A stretch of DNA of 64,000 nucleotides from Sphingobacterium sp. LZ7M1. GTDB lineage: Bacteria > Bacteroidota > Bacteroidia > Sphingobacteriales > Sphingobacteriaceae. The stretch lies in assembly GCF_024296865.1 (NCBI RefSeq), contig NZ_CP101134.1:682001-746000 (forward strand). The letters run 5' to 3'. The position numbers were made by a program, and so were the translations under genes. The notes below the pieces were generated by a model that was given only the letters and a program-made list of their open reading frames with translations, was not told the DNA's origin and searched no databases. Shown here piece after piece: positions 17,130 through 26,342 of the stretch. The first letter of the stretch is position 1. Each line of letters begins with the position of its first letter.

Positions 17130-18437
17130 ATGAAAAGAAATTATCTATATGTAATCATATTTGTTTGTTGTTTAGTTAGCACAGCAAAAGGACAGAGTAG
17201 CTCTCTGTCCTTGGCCGATTGCATTCAGCAAGCGATACAGAATAATCCTACCCTTAAAAGAAATGAATTGGTTATCGATCGTGCAGATCTGCAGTACAAA
17301 CAGGCCAAGTATGACCGTTTGCCATCATTGAATGCCAATATCGGTCATGACATTTCTCAAGGTAGGTCCATCGATCCGACTACCAATCAATATATAGATC
17401 AGAACAATAGCTCAGGGCGACAGTCCCTGAGCTTAAATGTTCCCATCTTCAATGGTTTCTATATTATCCATAATATCCGAATGCGATCCAATGCACTTGA
17501 TGCGGGCAAACTGGAATATGAAGGCTTTGTCAATGAACTGAAATTGGACGTTATTGAAGCTTATGTCAAAGTGTTGACTGCACAAGACATGTTGATCCAG
17601 ACTGAAGGACAATTGGCAGTGACCAAAGAACAATTAAATAGGAATGAAATCTTGAATAGGGAAGGTGCTACCAATCCTGGTGACCTATTTGATATCAAAG
17701 GCCAATATAGCAGTGACCTGAATACAGTTGAATTAACTAAACAAACCTTGAACAATGCCCGGGTGGAACTGGCTGGTTTGATGAATGTAGATGTCAATAC
17801 ACTAGGAACTTTAGAGGAAATCGATATTCCAACGGAAATTCAGGCCAAAAGTTCAGAGGAATTGTTTCAGCAATCCTTAAATATCCTGCCTCAGTATAAG
17901 GCCTTGGATTGGAGAATCAAAGAAATGGAAGAAGGCATCAAGGTGGCAAAATCTAATTATTGGCCGAGTCTTTCTTTAAGCGGTGGAATGAGCTCCAATT
18001 ACAGTAAAGAAGGTGGAGCAATCTTTAACCAGATCAAGAATAACCTGAGTAAAGGTGTGGGATTGACCTTGTCCATTCCAATCTTTAACCAGTTCAAGAA
18101 TAGAACCCAGGTCCGTTTGGCCCAGGTGTCTTTGGATGATGCGAATTTTAGTAGGGATATCATGCGTAATGATCTACGCATGAAGACCGCCCAAGCGGTT
18201 TTCGATTTGAACATTACACAAAAGAATGTGCTGAATCTGCGTGACCAAGAAGTTAGCTATGCGGAGTCCTTTCGGATTGCCACGGTTCATTTTGAGGCAG
18301 GCAATAGCAACTCGGTTATTTATTTAACAGCGAAGAATAAATTAGATGCTACGCGCAGTCAATTGATCATCAGGCAATATGAATGGTTGATGCAAAAATA
18401 TGTGAATGATTATTATGCAGGTTCTTTGAATTTATAA
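17130..18437 (+). CDS. TolC-family outer membrane efflux protein
   Basis: A 435-residue protein with a signal peptide (cleavage probably after ...VSTAKG) and two outer-membrane-efflux repeats, each beginning with the typical LADCIQQAIQNNP- or LDWRIKEMEEGIKVAKSNYWPSLS-like helix. It would form the trimeric outer-membrane duct for the HlyD adaptor encoded divergently. Length fits the family. It is first in a unit with the response regulator (15-bp gap) and kinase, so exporter duct and controller are co-expressed. Confidence 0.93.
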   Translation: MKRNYLYVIIFVCCLVSTAKGQSSSLSLADCIQQAIQNNPTLKRNELVIDRADLQYKQAKYDRLPSLNANIGHDISQGRSIDPTTNQYIDQNNSSGRQSLSLNVPIFNGFYIIHNIRMRSNALDAGKLEYEGFVNELKLDVIEAYVKVLTAQDMLIQTEGQLAVTKEQLNRNEILNREGATNPGDLFDIKGQYSSDLNTVELTKQTLNNARVELAGLMNVDVNTLGTLEEIDIPTEIQAKSSEELFQQSLNILPQYKALDWRIKEMEEGIKVAKSNYWPSLSLSGGMSSNYSKEGGAIFNQIKNNLSKGVGLTLSIPIFNQFKNRTQVRLAQVSLDDANFSRDIMRNDLRMKTAQAVFDLNITQKNVLNLRDQEVSYAESFRIATVHFEAGNSNSVIYLTAKNKLDATRSQLIIRQYEWLMQKYVNDYYAGSLNL

Positions 18438-18452
18438 TTAACTTAGCTTTAA

Positions 18453-19808
18453 ATGAAAAAAGCGACCATTCTAGTTGTTGATGATGATCAAGATTTATTA
18501 ACCGCCACACGAATATTATTAAGGCCTAACGTCAAAGAAGTACTGGTAGAACATAATCCGGAAAGGTTAATGAATATCCTGGAAAAGAATCCAGTTGATA
18601 TTGTCATGCTGGATATGAACTACAAGAGTGCCATCAATACAGGCAATGAAGGTTTGTTCTGGTTGTCTAAGATCAAGACCCATTTTCCAAAAGTCAATGT
18701 GGTGATGATCACCGCTTACGGTGCGGTTGACCTTGCCGTGAAATCGTTGAAGCAGGGTGCTTCTGATTTTATTGTCAAACCTTGGCAGAATGAACAGTTG
18801 CTCAATACCCTGACCAGTATCTACGAAGAAAACAAGCCCAATCAAAAGGAAAAGCAGATCGTCAGTCCTCGTGAACATCATGGGATCATTGGGAATTCTC
18901 CCATTATGGAAGACCTGCAGTTTAAGTTGGACAAAGTTTCACCTACTGAGGCTAATATCTTGATCTTAGGGGAAAACGGTACAGGTAAGGATCTGATCGC
19001 GAATGCCATCCATCAACGTTCCTTACGGGCAAAAAAGGCATTTGTAAAGGTGGACGTGGGTTCCCTGACAGAAACCCTTTTTGAATCTGAACTTTTTGGA
19101 TATAAGAAAGGAGCATTTACGGATGCTCGGGAGGATCGTAAAGGTCGCTTTGAACATGCGGATTCCGGAACTTTGTTTCTGGATGAAATTGGTAACATCA
19201 GTCTACAACAACAGGCAAAATTGTTAAGTGTACTTCAGAACAGAGCGGTGGTTCCTTTAGGTTCCAGTCAAGCGATTCCAGTGGATATCCGATTGATCTC
19301 GGCTACGAATGTTCCCCTAAAAGTCCTGGCTGATGAGAGTAGGTTTAGGAAAGATTTGGTGTATCGGATCAATACCTTGGAAATCCAGGTTCCCGCATTA
19401 AGGGAACGTGTTGGTGATATCCCGCTTCTGGCTGAGCATTTTCTGAAATTCTATAACGAAAAGTATCATAAGAACATAGGTGGATTGGAAGCCGATGCCA
19501 TTAATAAACTAAAAGGCTACCATTTCCCAGGGAATGTTCGCGAATTGCAATACAGTATAGAACGCGCTGTGATCATGTCCGATCAGCAGAGTATCCGTGC
19601 TGAAGACATCTTGTTCTCTCCCATTGAACAACAGTTGCCTGATAAACCGATTGTCGACGATTTCTCATCCCATAATTTGGAGGAAATGGAGCGTAAGGCC
19701 ATTAAGTCTGCCATTGAGCGCTATAATGGAAATATCAGCAAGGCGGCCAAGGAATTGGGACTGACCCGTGCTGCACTATACCGTCGATTGGAAAAATATA
19801 ATCTTTAA
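18453..19808 (+). CDS. Sigma54-dependent response regulator (NtrC family)
   Basis: A 451-residue protein. The receiver domain (1-120) has acidic D10-D12, phosphoacceptor D54, T87 and K109, and a few extra residues after D54 ([12 protein letters not shown]). The AAA+ domain (about 143-375) has Walker A GENGTGKD (173-180), the sigma54-contacting loop as GAFTDA (220-225; consensus GAFTGA) and Walker B LFLDEIG. A Fis-type helix-turn-helix ([19 protein letters not shown]) ends the protein. It is expected to bind palindromic enhancers and activate sigma54 promoters. The paired TGTTCG-N4-CGAACA sites before four units of this locus, its own included, are the obvious candidates. Confidence 0.93.
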   Translation: MKKATILVVDDDQDLLTATRILLRPNVKEVLVEHNPERLMNILEKNPVDIVMLDMNYKSAINTGNEGLFWLSKIKTHFPKVNVVMITAYGAVDLAVKSLKQGASDFIVKPWQNEQLLNTLTSIYEENKPNQKEKQIVSPREHHGIIGNSPIMEDLQFKLDKVSPTEANILILGENGTGKDLIANAIHQRSLRAKKAFVKVDVGSLTETLFESELFGYKKGAFTDAREDRKGRFEHADSGTLFLDEIGNISLQQQAKLLSVLQNRAVVPLGSSQAIPVDIRLISATNVPLKVLADESRFRKDLVYRINTLEIQVPALRERVGDIPLLAEHFLKFYNEKYHKNIGGLEADAINKLKGYHFPGNVRELQYSIERAVIMSDQQSIRAEDILFSPIEQQLPDKPIVDDFSSHNLEEMERKAIKSAIERYNGNISKAAKELGLTRAALYRRLEKYNL

Positions 19809-19810
19809 TA

Positions 19811-21130
19811 ATGACCAAACTGGCTATAGCAGATTTTTTTAAGATGCTGTTCCTTATGGCTTTGGCTGTAGGTATAGCATTTTTGATATTTAAGGGTTTT
19901 TATCTCTATGCCGGTTTAGGTTTTTTCTTTTTGTTGGTCCTTTCCTATAGGATGTTCTCCAAACATCGATTCCTGTTGAAACAGATGGTTGAATTTTCGG
20001 AAGCGGTAAAATATCGTGATTTCACCAGGAGATTTGTGGTGAAAAGGGAGAAATCTGTTGAAGGACAGTTGTATGCAGCATTTAATCAGATCAACGACGT
20101 CTATAAGAATATCAGTATCGATCAGGCCCTGCAACATCAGTACCTGAATAAGGTAATCAATATGCTGGATACCGCCATCATCTTTTACCATGCGGAATCG
20201 GGGAAGGTGATCTGGTTGAATGAAGCTTTTAAGGACCTTTTTCAAGTTCCACATCTGGGGAATATTTCGGGGATGGAAAAACGACATCCTGAACTTTATA
20301 TCAAGACCATGCAGTTGCAGGTCGGCAAGCATCAGATGGAAACTGCTCATTCCAGTAAAGGCAAGATCAAGCTATTGATGCAAAGCTCTGGCTTTGAAAC
20401 ACAGGATGGTTCCTTTCGCATTATCGTCTATCAGAATATCAACGAAGCCATTGACGAAACAGAAACTAGGGCATGGCATAAACTGTTGCGGGTATTGACC
20501 CATGAGATCATGAATTCCATCGGTCCGATCAGCTCCTTGGCGGAAACCTTGCATGACCGTCTGGAACATTGGGAAGGTGAGCAGGACATCGAAGACCTGA
20601 AACTTGGGATTTTTACGATCAAGCGAAGAAGTGAAGGACTGTTGCAGTTTGCGAAAAGCTATAGACTGATCAATAAGGTTGACCAGCCTCAGTTTTCGGA
20701 AATCCAGGTCGTACAGCTTTTTGAAAACATTTATCAATTATTGGAGCCTACCTTGATCCAAAAGAACATAGATGTGGATATTATCATCAAGAATACCCGG
20801 ATGATACTCCGGGCAGATGTGAACCTTTTGGAGCAGGTCATCATCAACCTGTTGTTGAATGCTATCGAAGCGGTGAAGGGCGAGGAAGAGCCCTATATCA
20901 GTTTGTCAGCGATTGAAACCAAGGACCATGTCCAATTAAAGATCCAGGACAATGGAGCTGGGATGTCTCCCGAGATCCAGGAACAGATCTTTACGCCATT
21001 CTTTACGACCAAAAAGACAGGTACCGGTGTTGGCTTGACCCTCAGTAAGCAGATCATGTTAATGCATGGTGGCAATATCTCTGTGGACAGCGTTGAAGGG
21101 GAGGGAAGTACATTTACCTTGCAATTCTAA
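19811..21130 (+). CDS. PAS-domain sensor histidine kinase
   Basis: A 439-residue kinase with two adjacent membrane helices (about 10-28 and 31-48) and almost no periplasmic loop, then a PAS-like domain (about 110-210), an H-box HEIMNSIGPI with phosphorylated H231, and an HATPase domain with the N-box NLLLNAIEA, DNGAGMS and GTGVGLTLSK. The lack of a periplasmic sensor suggests it detects a membrane or cytoplasmic signal, as NtrB/NtrY-like kinases do. Two bases separate it from the regulator gene, so they form a cognate pair. Confidence 0.92.
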   Translation: MTKLAIADFFKMLFLMALAVGIAFLIFKGFYLYAGLGFFFLLVLSYRMFSKHRFLLKQMVEFSEAVKYRDFTRRFVVKREKSVEGQLYAAFNQINDVYKNISIDQALQHQYLNKVINMLDTAIIFYHAESGKVIWLNEAFKDLFQVPHLGNISGMEKRHPELYIKTMQLQVGKHQMETAHSSKGKIKLLMQSSGFETQDGSFRIIVYQNINEAIDETETRAWHKLLRVLTHEIMNSIGPISSLAETLHDRLEHWEGEQDIEDLKLGIFTIKRRSEGLLQFAKSYRLINKVDQPQFSEIQVVQLFENIYQLLEPTLIQKNIDVDIIIKNTRMILRADVNLLEQVIINLLLNAIEAVKGEEEPYISLSAIETKDHVQLKIQDNGAGMSPEIQEQIFTPFFTTKKTGTGVGLTLSKQIMLMHGGNISVDSVEGEGSTFTLQF

Positions 21131-21139
21131 AGCAATTTG

Positions 21140-21147
21140 TATTTTTG
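21140..21147 (+). promoter_or_regulatory. Bacteroidota -7 box (TATTTTTG) just before a start codon
   Basis: The TAnnTTTG element ends seven bases before the ATG at 21155. Transcription starting a few bases beyond the box would give an mRNA with almost no leader. Confidence 0.5.
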
Positions 21148-21154
21148 TGCCGCA

Positions 21155-21613
21155 ATGCGGTATTACTTCGACTATATCTTTCATTTTTTGGTTTCCAATA
21201 GCAGACATGGTACACATTCTCCATTTGTGTATGCACTGACTGAAAAGGTAATCTATAATCCCAGCTATAAAGGCCAAAATTTTGTTGAATTTCCGGAAGG
21301 CTTCAATCCAAATTATTTTCCATTGTTAAAGAAGATATGGAGTTTTTGGGAGGTCAATACCTTGAGCAAAGACCTGCAGGATAAGGATGCACAATCCTAT
21401 TGGATCGATGGGAAAGAGGACTCCGAAGTCATCTTGTCGTTAATTGATGCCGGGAAAATCATAGTTTTCCATGAACCTTATAAGCAAAAAAGGCAATGGA
21501 AAAAATTGATTGACGATCAACGGGTGACCGTGTCCATCAATTTATTTCATTTTGGCATCCTATTGAAAAGGGAGGGGCAAAGAAAACAAGATTTTCTCTT
21601 ACGATATCTTTAA
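21155..21613 (+). CDS. Shortened methyltransferase-like protein
   Basis: A 152-residue product from the ATG at 21155; a start six codons upstream would overlap the promoter box. The N-terminus (RHGTHSPFVYALTEKVIYN) and C-terminus (VTVSINLFHFGILLKREGQ..DFLLRY) resemble the two ends of a Bacteroidota class I SAM-dependent methyltransferase family of about 230 residues. The middle, where the SAM-binding glycine motif should lie, is compressed and lacks it. It is therefore probably inactive as a methyltransferase: either a decayed gene with an in-frame deletion or a specialised short relative. It follows the kinase closely but has its own promoter-like box. Confidence 0.6.
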   Translation: MRYYFDYIFHFLVSNSRHGTHSPFVYALTEKVIYNPSYKGQNFVEFPEGFNPNYFPLLKKIWSFWEVNTLSKDLQDKDAQSYWIDGKEDSEVILSLIDAGKIIVFHEPYKQKRQWKKLIDDQRVTVSINLFHFGILLKREGQRKQDFLLRYL

Positions 21614-21669
21614 TATCTTTCCTGAAAAAAGGCAAAGCAGTTTCCAGATTCGGTTATTATTTTATCCCA

Positions 21670-22821
21670 TTAAAAAGCCTCACTGATGCTGAGGTAAAAT
21701 CCAGACTGTCTTTTTTCACCAGGTCTTTGTTCACCATAAGCATAATCAAAACGGATACTGCTGTTGTGTTCTAGGCTGAAGAAATAGCGCAATCCGCCAC
21801 CAAAGGATGGGATAAGACGCATGTCATGTTGCTTGGAGAAGGTGCTTCCGGTACCTAGGAATGCATTGATGCCTATGCGGGGGATGAAGCGGTATCTAAG
21901 TTCTGCTTGAGCAGTTAGGTAATTCTTGTCCTTATAACGACCCAGATAATAACCGCGCATGGTCATATCCCCACCAAGTTCACGCATGACATAGAAAGGT
22001 ACATTTTTTCCGTAAGTACCACGGTACAGCCCTTGGGCAGCGACGGTGAGTTTTTTGTTGATGGGATAGAAGCCGCGTACATCCAGTTCAAGCTGGTTTC
22101 CCGTGAAATTGTCCTTTCCAAAGAAATTGGGAGCATAGCTATATTTTACCCTGCTATAAAATCCATTGGTAGAATATGTGGTGTTGTTACGGGTGTCATA
22201 CAGGGCAGAAACGCCAAGGGCGAGGTATTGTCCGCCATCTTTACCATAAACCTCTGGGGATTCGAAGATGCCTCCGGCTTCCATGTCATTGAATTCGAAG
22301 TGTTCGTAATTTAAATTGACACCGGCATAAAAATTAGGGGCGAACCTTTTTTCACCATCCAGTTTGATGCGGTAGAGTTTTTGGTCTAAGTAATCCTCAT
22401 CAGCTTTCCAGGTATCATTACCAAGGCCGTAGAAATTGAAAGGCCAATCTCTGAATCGCATTTCCGTGAGGATATGGTAGTCGTTGTTTTTAGTCCAGAT
22501 ATCGGAAGTCAGTTTGATGTTCTTTTGTTTTTTGGTCGTCAGCGTACCGATCAGGGTTACATTGGAGGTTCTGCTATCGAGGTTTTCCTTATCGATATAG
22601 AAATTATAGGTACTTGCGATCCCGTATTCGAAGCCCGTTTCCTGGGCATAACCGATGGCAGGCAGGACGACAAAGCTACCTGAGCGGGAAGAATCTTTTT
22701 TGGAGGAGACGAACTTTTGCATCAATTTTTGGATGATTCCGGATTTTTCTTGAGCGTTTCCAAGCTCAGGGAAGATGCAAAGGTTAATAAAGAGCAATAC
22801 TACGAGCGAATAATTTTTCAA
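21670..22821 (-). CDS. Omp85/BamA-type outer membrane barrel protein (surface antigen D15 family)
   Basis: A 383-residue protein with a signal peptide (MKNYSLVVLLFINLCIFPELGNAQ), many alternating beta strands and the C-terminal aromatic signature ...YLSISEAF. The stretch MRGYYLGRYKDKNYLTAQAELRYRF corresponds to the conserved RGY and late-strand region of the Omp85 barrel. No POTRA repeats precede the barrel, so it is a barrel-only member rather than BamA itself. Such proteins insert or move proteins or lipids across the outer membrane; its specific role is unknown. It stands alone, convergent with the short methyltransferase-like gene. Confidence 0.85.
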   Translation of the reverse strand: MKNYSLVVLLFINLCIFPELGNAQEKSGIIQKLMQKFVSSKKDSSRSGSFVVLPAIGYAQETGFEYGIASTYNFYIDKENLDSRTSNVTLIGTLTTKKQKNIKLTSDIWTKNNDYHILTEMRFRDWPFNFYGLGNDTWKADEDYLDQKLYRIKLDGEKRFAPNFYAGVNLNYEHFEFNDMEAGGIFESPEVYGKDGGQYLALGVSALYDTRNNTTYSTNGFYSRVKYSYAPNFFGKDNFTGNQLELDVRGFYPINKKLTVAAQGLYRGTYGKNVPFYVMRELGGDMTMRGYYLGRYKDKNYLTAQAELRYRFIPRIGINAFLGTGSTFSKQHDMRLIPSFGGGLRYFFSLEHNSSIRFDYAYGEQRPGEKRQSGFYLSISEAF

Positions 22822-22936
22822 AGCAATTCCATTTATTTGTGCAAATATAGGGTATCCTTTGAAATGGAATATGAAAATTATTTACTTGCATATCAATGAT
22901 ATGGTTTTCAGGAGTAAAAAAAATGACCAAATATTT

Positions 22937-22965
22937 TTGATATGTTCATGGAGTAGCTATCTTTG
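22937..22965 (+). promoter_or_regulatory. Promoter of the tRNA-tuf operon
   Basis: A TTG at 22937-22939, 18 bp, then TATCTTTG at 22958-22965 match the Bacteroidota sigmaABfr -33/-7 consensus. Confidence 0.65.
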
Positions 22966-23002
22966 CATCATCAAATCGGGAAAATCAGTACCGAAATGAG
23001 AT

Positions 23003-23100
23003 TGTTCTTTAAGTAGAAAAAAAATTAAAAATAAAACTTGCGAATATCAGATAAATATTAGATTTTTGCACTCGCTATCCAAAGATAGCCGTTCTTTAAA
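23003..23100 (+). promoter_or_regulatory. Two boxA-like antitermination elements in the tRNA-tuf leader
   Basis: TGTTCTTTAA (23003-23012) and CGTTCTTTAAA (23090-23100) resemble the boxA element (TGCTCTTTAACA) that loads NusB-S10 on rRNA leaders. The copies lie 88 bp apart, the second just before tRNA-Thr. Confidence 0.45.
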
Positions 23101-23126
23101 ACAGAAAGTTTTATTAAATAAAGCAC

Positions 23127-23199
<73 letters not shown>

Positions 23200-23224
23200 C
23201 AAAAACAACGCAAGTTGTAGGTCT

Positions 23225-23308
23225 GGAGGGGTTCCAGAGCGGTCAAATGGGACGGACTGTAAATCCGTTGCTTCGGCTTCGAAGGTTCGAATCCTTCTCC
23301 CTCCACCA
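23225..23308 (+). tRNA. tRNA-Tyr (anticodon GTA)
   Basis: A type II tRNA with a long variable arm (GCTTCGGCTTC region), acceptor stem GGAGGGG/TCCCTCC, anticodon loop CTGTAAA and T-arm GGTTCGAATCC. CCA follows the discriminator A at 23306-23308 and appears encoded. Confidence 0.95.
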
Positions 23309-23366
23309 AAAAGTTTTCATTCTTCCGGTTGTGAAAGGCAGGAGTTCCTGAGTGTAAAACTGAAAA

Positions 23367-23439
23367 GCGGAAGTAGCTCAGTTGGTAGAGCGATAGCCTT
23401 CCAAGCTATAGGTCGCGAGTTCGAACCTCGTCTTCCGCT
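23367..23439 (+). tRNA. tRNA-Gly (anticodon TCC)
   Basis: Acceptor stem GCGGAAG/CTTCCGC, D-arm AGCTCAGTTGGTAGAGC, anticodon loop CTTCCAA and T-arm GAGTTCGAACCTC. Confidence 0.95.
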
Positions 23440-23529
23440 CAATTTATAAAACAAATCTAAGTCTCTGTCTTCTTAACAATTTATTTTTGAAAGGGTAGAG
23501 GCTTATATCTGTAAATAAGCTTTTTGAAA

Positions 23530-23595
<66 letters not shown>

Positions 23596-23601
<6 letters not shown>

Positions 23602-23626
23602 CGAATACATAAGTTTTGTAACTTTG
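23596..23626 (+). promoter_or_regulatory. Possible internal promoter for tuf inside the tRNA-Thr 3' end
   Basis: TTG at 23596-23598 in the acceptor stem of tRNA-Thr, 20 bp, then TAACTTTG (23619-23626) fit the Bacteroidota -33/-7 pattern. It would allow tuf expression apart from the tRNAs. Confidence 0.45.
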
Positions 23627-23673
23627 TAAGATTAATTAAAAGAAATATTTTATAATTACTAATTCGCATAAAC

Positions 23674-24861
23674 ATGGCAAAAGAGAAATTTGACCGTAGT
23701 AAACCGCACTTAAACATTGGTACTATCGGTCACGTTGACCACGGTAAAACAACTACAACAGCTGCTATCACTAAAGTTTTAGCTGATAAAGGTTTTTCAG
23801 AGGCTCGTTCATTTGATTCAATTGACTCTGCTCCTGAAGAGAAAGAGCGTGGTATCACAATTAACACTTCACACGTAGAATACCAAACAGCTAACCGTCA
23901 CTATGCACACGTTGACTGTCCAGGTCACGCCGATTACGTTAAGAACATGGTAACTGGTGCTGCACAGATGGATGGAGCTATCATCGTAGTTGCTGCTACA
24001 GATGGTCCTATGCCTCAAACTCGCGAGCACATCCTATTAGCTCGTCAGGTAGGTGTTCCTGCGTTAGTAGTTTTCTTGAACAAAGTTGACTTAGTTGATG
24101 ACGCTGAGTTATTAGACTTAGTTGAGATGGAGGTTCGTGAATTATTATCATTCTACGAATTCCCAGGTGACGATGTTCCAGTAATCAAAGGTTCTGCATT
24201 AGGTGCATTGAACGGAGAGACTCAATGGGTTGATTCAATCATGGAATTGATGGATGCTGTAGATAACTACATTCCAATCCCTCCACGTTTGACAGATCTT
24301 CCTTTCTTGATGCCTATTGAAGACGTATTCTCGATCACAGGTCGTGGTACAGTTGCAACAGGTCGTATCGAAAGAGGTGTAATCAACTCTGGTGATCCAG
24401 TTGAGATCTTAGGTATGGGTGCTGAAAACTTGAAATCTACAGTAACAGGTGTTGAGATGTTCCGTAAGATCTTAGATTACGGTGAGGCTGGTGATAACGT
24501 AGGTTTATTGTTACGTGGTATTGAGAAAACTGATATCCGTCGTGGTATGGTTATCTGTAAACCAGGTTCAGTAACTCCACACACAGACTTCAAAGCTGAG
24601 GTTTACGTATTGTCGAAAGCAGAAGGTGGTCGTCACACTCCGTTCTTCAACAAATACCGTCCTCAATTCTATTTCCGTACAACTGACGTAACTGGAGAAA
24701 TCACTCTAGAAGAAGGTACTGAGATGGTTATGCCAGGTGATAACGTAACAATCACTGTTAAGTTGATCAACGCTATCGCTATGGAAAAAGGTCTACGTTT
24801 CGCTATCCGTGAAGGTGGTAGAACAGTAGGTGCTGGTCAGGTAACTGAAATCATTAAATAG
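23674..24861 (+). CDS. tuf: Elongation factor Tu
   Basis: A 395-residue GTPase that brings aminoacyl-tRNA to the ribosome. G1 is GHVDHGKT (about 19-26), G3 DCPGHADY, G4 NKVD, and domains 2 and 3 are complete, ending [10 protein letters not shown]. The tRNA(Thr-Tyr-Gly-Thr)-tuf order is an old arrangement also seen in Escherichia coli before tufB. Codon use is strongly biased, as expected of a highly expressed gene. A terminator follows. Confidence 0.99.
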   Translation: MAKEKFDRSKPHLNIGTIGHVDHGKTTTTAAITKVLADKGFSEARSFDSIDSAPEEKERGITINTSHVEYQTANRHYAHVDCPGHADYVKNMVTGAAQMDGAIIVVAATDGPMPQTREHILLARQVGVPALVVFLNKVDLVDDAELLDLVEMEVRELLSFYEFPGDDVPVIKGSALGALNGETQWVDSIMELMDAVDNYIPIPPRLTDLPFLMPIEDVFSITGRGTVATGRIERGVINSGDPVEILGMGAENLKSTVTGVEMFRKILDYGEAGDNVGLLLRGIEKTDIRRGMVICKPGSVTPHTDFKAEVYVLSKAEGGRHTPFFNKYRPQFYFRTTDVTGEITLEEGTEMVMPGDNVTITVKLINAIAMEKGLRFAIREGGRTVGAGQVTEIIK

Positions 24862-24886
24862 TCCTTAGGGATTATCAAAATAAAAG

Positions 24887-24925
24887 ATAAGCTAATTGGC
24901 TCCGGCTAATTAGCTTATTTTTTCT
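24887..24925 (+). terminator. Intrinsic terminator after tuf
   Basis: The stem ATAAGCTAATTGGC pairs with GCTAATTAGCTTAT around a short loop with one G-T pair, followed by a run of T at 24918-24923. It separates tuf from the tRNA-Trp-secE-nusG unit. Confidence 0.85.
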
Positions 24926-25044
24926 AATTATTCATTTTGGTTGAAGCTCAAATACTTAGCGAAGTAGGGGAGTTCCGGGGCAAAATCAGAATAGATTGAC
25001 CAGAAAAAAATCTTGCGGAAATCGCAAATAAATTGAAATAATAT

Positions 25045-25075
25045 TTGCTGCAATGGGGTCTAAAGCCTATATTTG
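25045..25075 (+). promoter_or_regulatory. Promoter of the tRNA-Trp-secE-nusG unit
   Basis: TTG at 25045-25047, 20 bp, then TATATTTG at 25068-25075, followed by GCATCA as in the tRNA-Thr operon promoter. tRNA-Trp starts 19 bases later. Confidence 0.65.
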
Positions 25076-25094
25076 CATCATCAAAAAAATCTAC

Positions 25095-25165
25095 ACGGGC
25101 ATAGTTCAATGGTAGAATAGAGGTCTCCAAAACCTTCGATCTGGGTTCGAATCCTAGTGCCCGTG
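25095..25165 (+). tRNA. tRNA-Trp (anticodon CCA)
   Basis: Acceptor stem ACGGGCA/TGCCCGT, anticodon loop CTCCAAA in an AGGT/ACCT-type stem, T-arm GGGTTCGAATCCT and discriminator G. Just upstream of secE. Confidence 0.95.
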
Positions 25166-25189
25166 CTAATAAAAATAGAAACTTAAAAA

Positions 25190-25384
25190 ATGGCAAAAGT
25201 ACTTGATTTTATTAAGGACTCTTATACAGAGGTTACTGAGAAAGTGACTTGGCCTACATGGGCGCAACTACAAAGTCATGCGGTTATTGTACTTGTTGCA
25301 TCTGTTATTATTGCGTTGGTAATTTTCATAATGGATAAAGCATCAAGCAATGTAATGGAACTGCTGTACAATACAGCGTCTTAA
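25190..25384 (+). CDS. secE: Preprotein translocase subunit SecE
   Basis: A 64-residue single-span protein: an amphipathic N-terminal helix with VTEKVTWPTWAQLQSHA, then one membrane helix (about 30-50). This is the minimal SecE found in most bacteria, which clamps SecY in the translocon. It starts 24 bases after tRNA-Trp and precedes nusG by 20 bases. Confidence 0.97.
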   Translation: MAKVLDFIKDSYTEVTEKVTWPTWAQLQSHAVIVLVASVIIALVIFIMDKASSNVMELLYNTAS

Positions 25385-25404
25385 TTTTCTAATCCAACAG
25401 TATT

Positions 25405-25950
25405 ATGGCAGATCAAAGTTTAAAGTGGTACGTTGTGCGTGCTGTTAGCGGAAAAGAGAAAAAGGTTAAGCAATACCTTGAAGCTGAAATTAACCGCTTA
25501 GGCATACAACATTTGGTGACCCAAGTATTAATCCCGATGGAGAAATACTACCAAATGCGCGATGGCAAGAAAGTTGCCAAAGAACGTAACTACTACCCTG
25601 GGTATGTTTTGATCGAAGCGGCTTTGGACGGTGAGATCGAACACGCAATCAAAAACGTAAATAGTGTAATTGGATTCTTAGGTGATAAAGCAGGTAATGC
25701 AATCCCGCTTCGTCCAGCTGAAGTTAACCGTATTTTAGGTAAGGTTGACGAAATGGCTGAACAAGGTGAATCAATCAGCGTTCCTTATTACGTTGGTGAG
25801 ACCGTAAAAGTAAACGACGGTCCTTTCAACGGATTTACAGGTGAAATCGAAGAGGTGCACGAAGACAAGAAGAAATTAACCGTAATGGTAAAAGTATTCG
25901 GTCGTAAAACTCCACTCGAGCTGAACTATATGCAGGTTGAAAAAGAGTAA
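25405..25950 (+). CDS. nusG: Transcription termination/antitermination factor NusG
   Basis: A 181-residue protein with the NGN domain (LKWYVVRAVSGKEKKVKQYL, YYPGYVLIE) and a C-terminal KOW domain (VGETVKVNDGPFNGFTGEIEEV). It binds RNA polymerase and, through KOW, Rho or S10. In most bacteria rplK follows directly; here a terminator and 4.4 kb of unrelated sequence intervene. A heptamer array begins eight bases after its stop codon. Confidence 0.98.
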   Translation: MADQSLKWYVVRAVSGKEKKVKQYLEAEINRLGIQHLVTQVLIPMEKYYQMRDGKKVAKERNYYPGYVLIEAALDGEIEHAIKNVNSVIGFLGDKAGNAIPLRPAEVNRILGKVDEMAEQGESISVPYYVGETVKVNDGPFNGFTGEIEEVHEDKKKLTVMVKVFGRKTPLELNYMQVEKE

Positions 25951-25958
25951 GCTCTTTT

Positions 25959-25986
25959 AGACAGTAGACAAAAGACATTAGACATA
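25959..25986 (+). repeat. AGACATA-type heptamer array after nusG
   Basis: Four 7-bp units: AGACAGT, AGACAAA, AGACATT, AGACATA. They are the reverse complement of the NNGTCTT arrays after the permease genes, so the mRNA-sense orientation relative to the preceding stop codon is the same. Confidence 0.85.
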
Positions 25987-25989
25987 AGA

Positions 25990-26020
25990 AGCCCTATCCA
26001 TTTGGATAGGGCTTTTTTTT
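25990..26020 (+). terminator. Intrinsic terminator after nusG
   Basis: AGCCCTATCC pairs with GGATAGGGCT around ATTT-like loop bases and is followed by eight T. It closes the secE-nusG transcript. Confidence 0.93.
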
Positions 26021-26021
26021 G

Positions 26022-26063
26022 TTTGAACCAGGATGGAATGGATGGGAGGATAGACCAAGATCA
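26022..26063 (+). repeat. One copy of the dispersed 45-bp repeat family
   Basis: TTTGAACCAGGATGGAATGG followed by GGGAGGATAGACCAAGATC, in the same orientation as the tandem copies at 2923-3035. Confidence 0.8.
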
Positions 26064-26342
26064 TAACTATTATTACGGATTGCATTGGCGTACGGTTCCA
26101 TAATCGAAGATTATGGATGACATGTATTTTAAATATATACCCGTACAGATTCTTCACTATCCGTTCAGAATTGGAAGTGTCCTGAGATTGAAAAATATTT
26201 CACGAACGCTGTTGGTTCGTCATAAGAACATACACTTTCTACAAAGATTCCTCCCCAGCCAGGGGTTTTCTGCATGCATCAATCCTTCCGAAGGAAGCCC
26301 TTTAGCCCGCGGCTCATTTCCAATGGCGGAAAAATGGAAAGA

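Larger units (their letters stand above)
22822..23126. other. 305-bp leader region of the tRNA-tuf operon
   Basis: It contains a -33/-7 promoter (22937-22965), a second candidate promoter (TTG at 23039 and TAGATTTTTG at 23059-23068), two boxA-like TTCTTTAA elements and a GCTATC/GATAGC hairpin at 23074-23089. No coding frame is supported. Confidence 0.7.
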
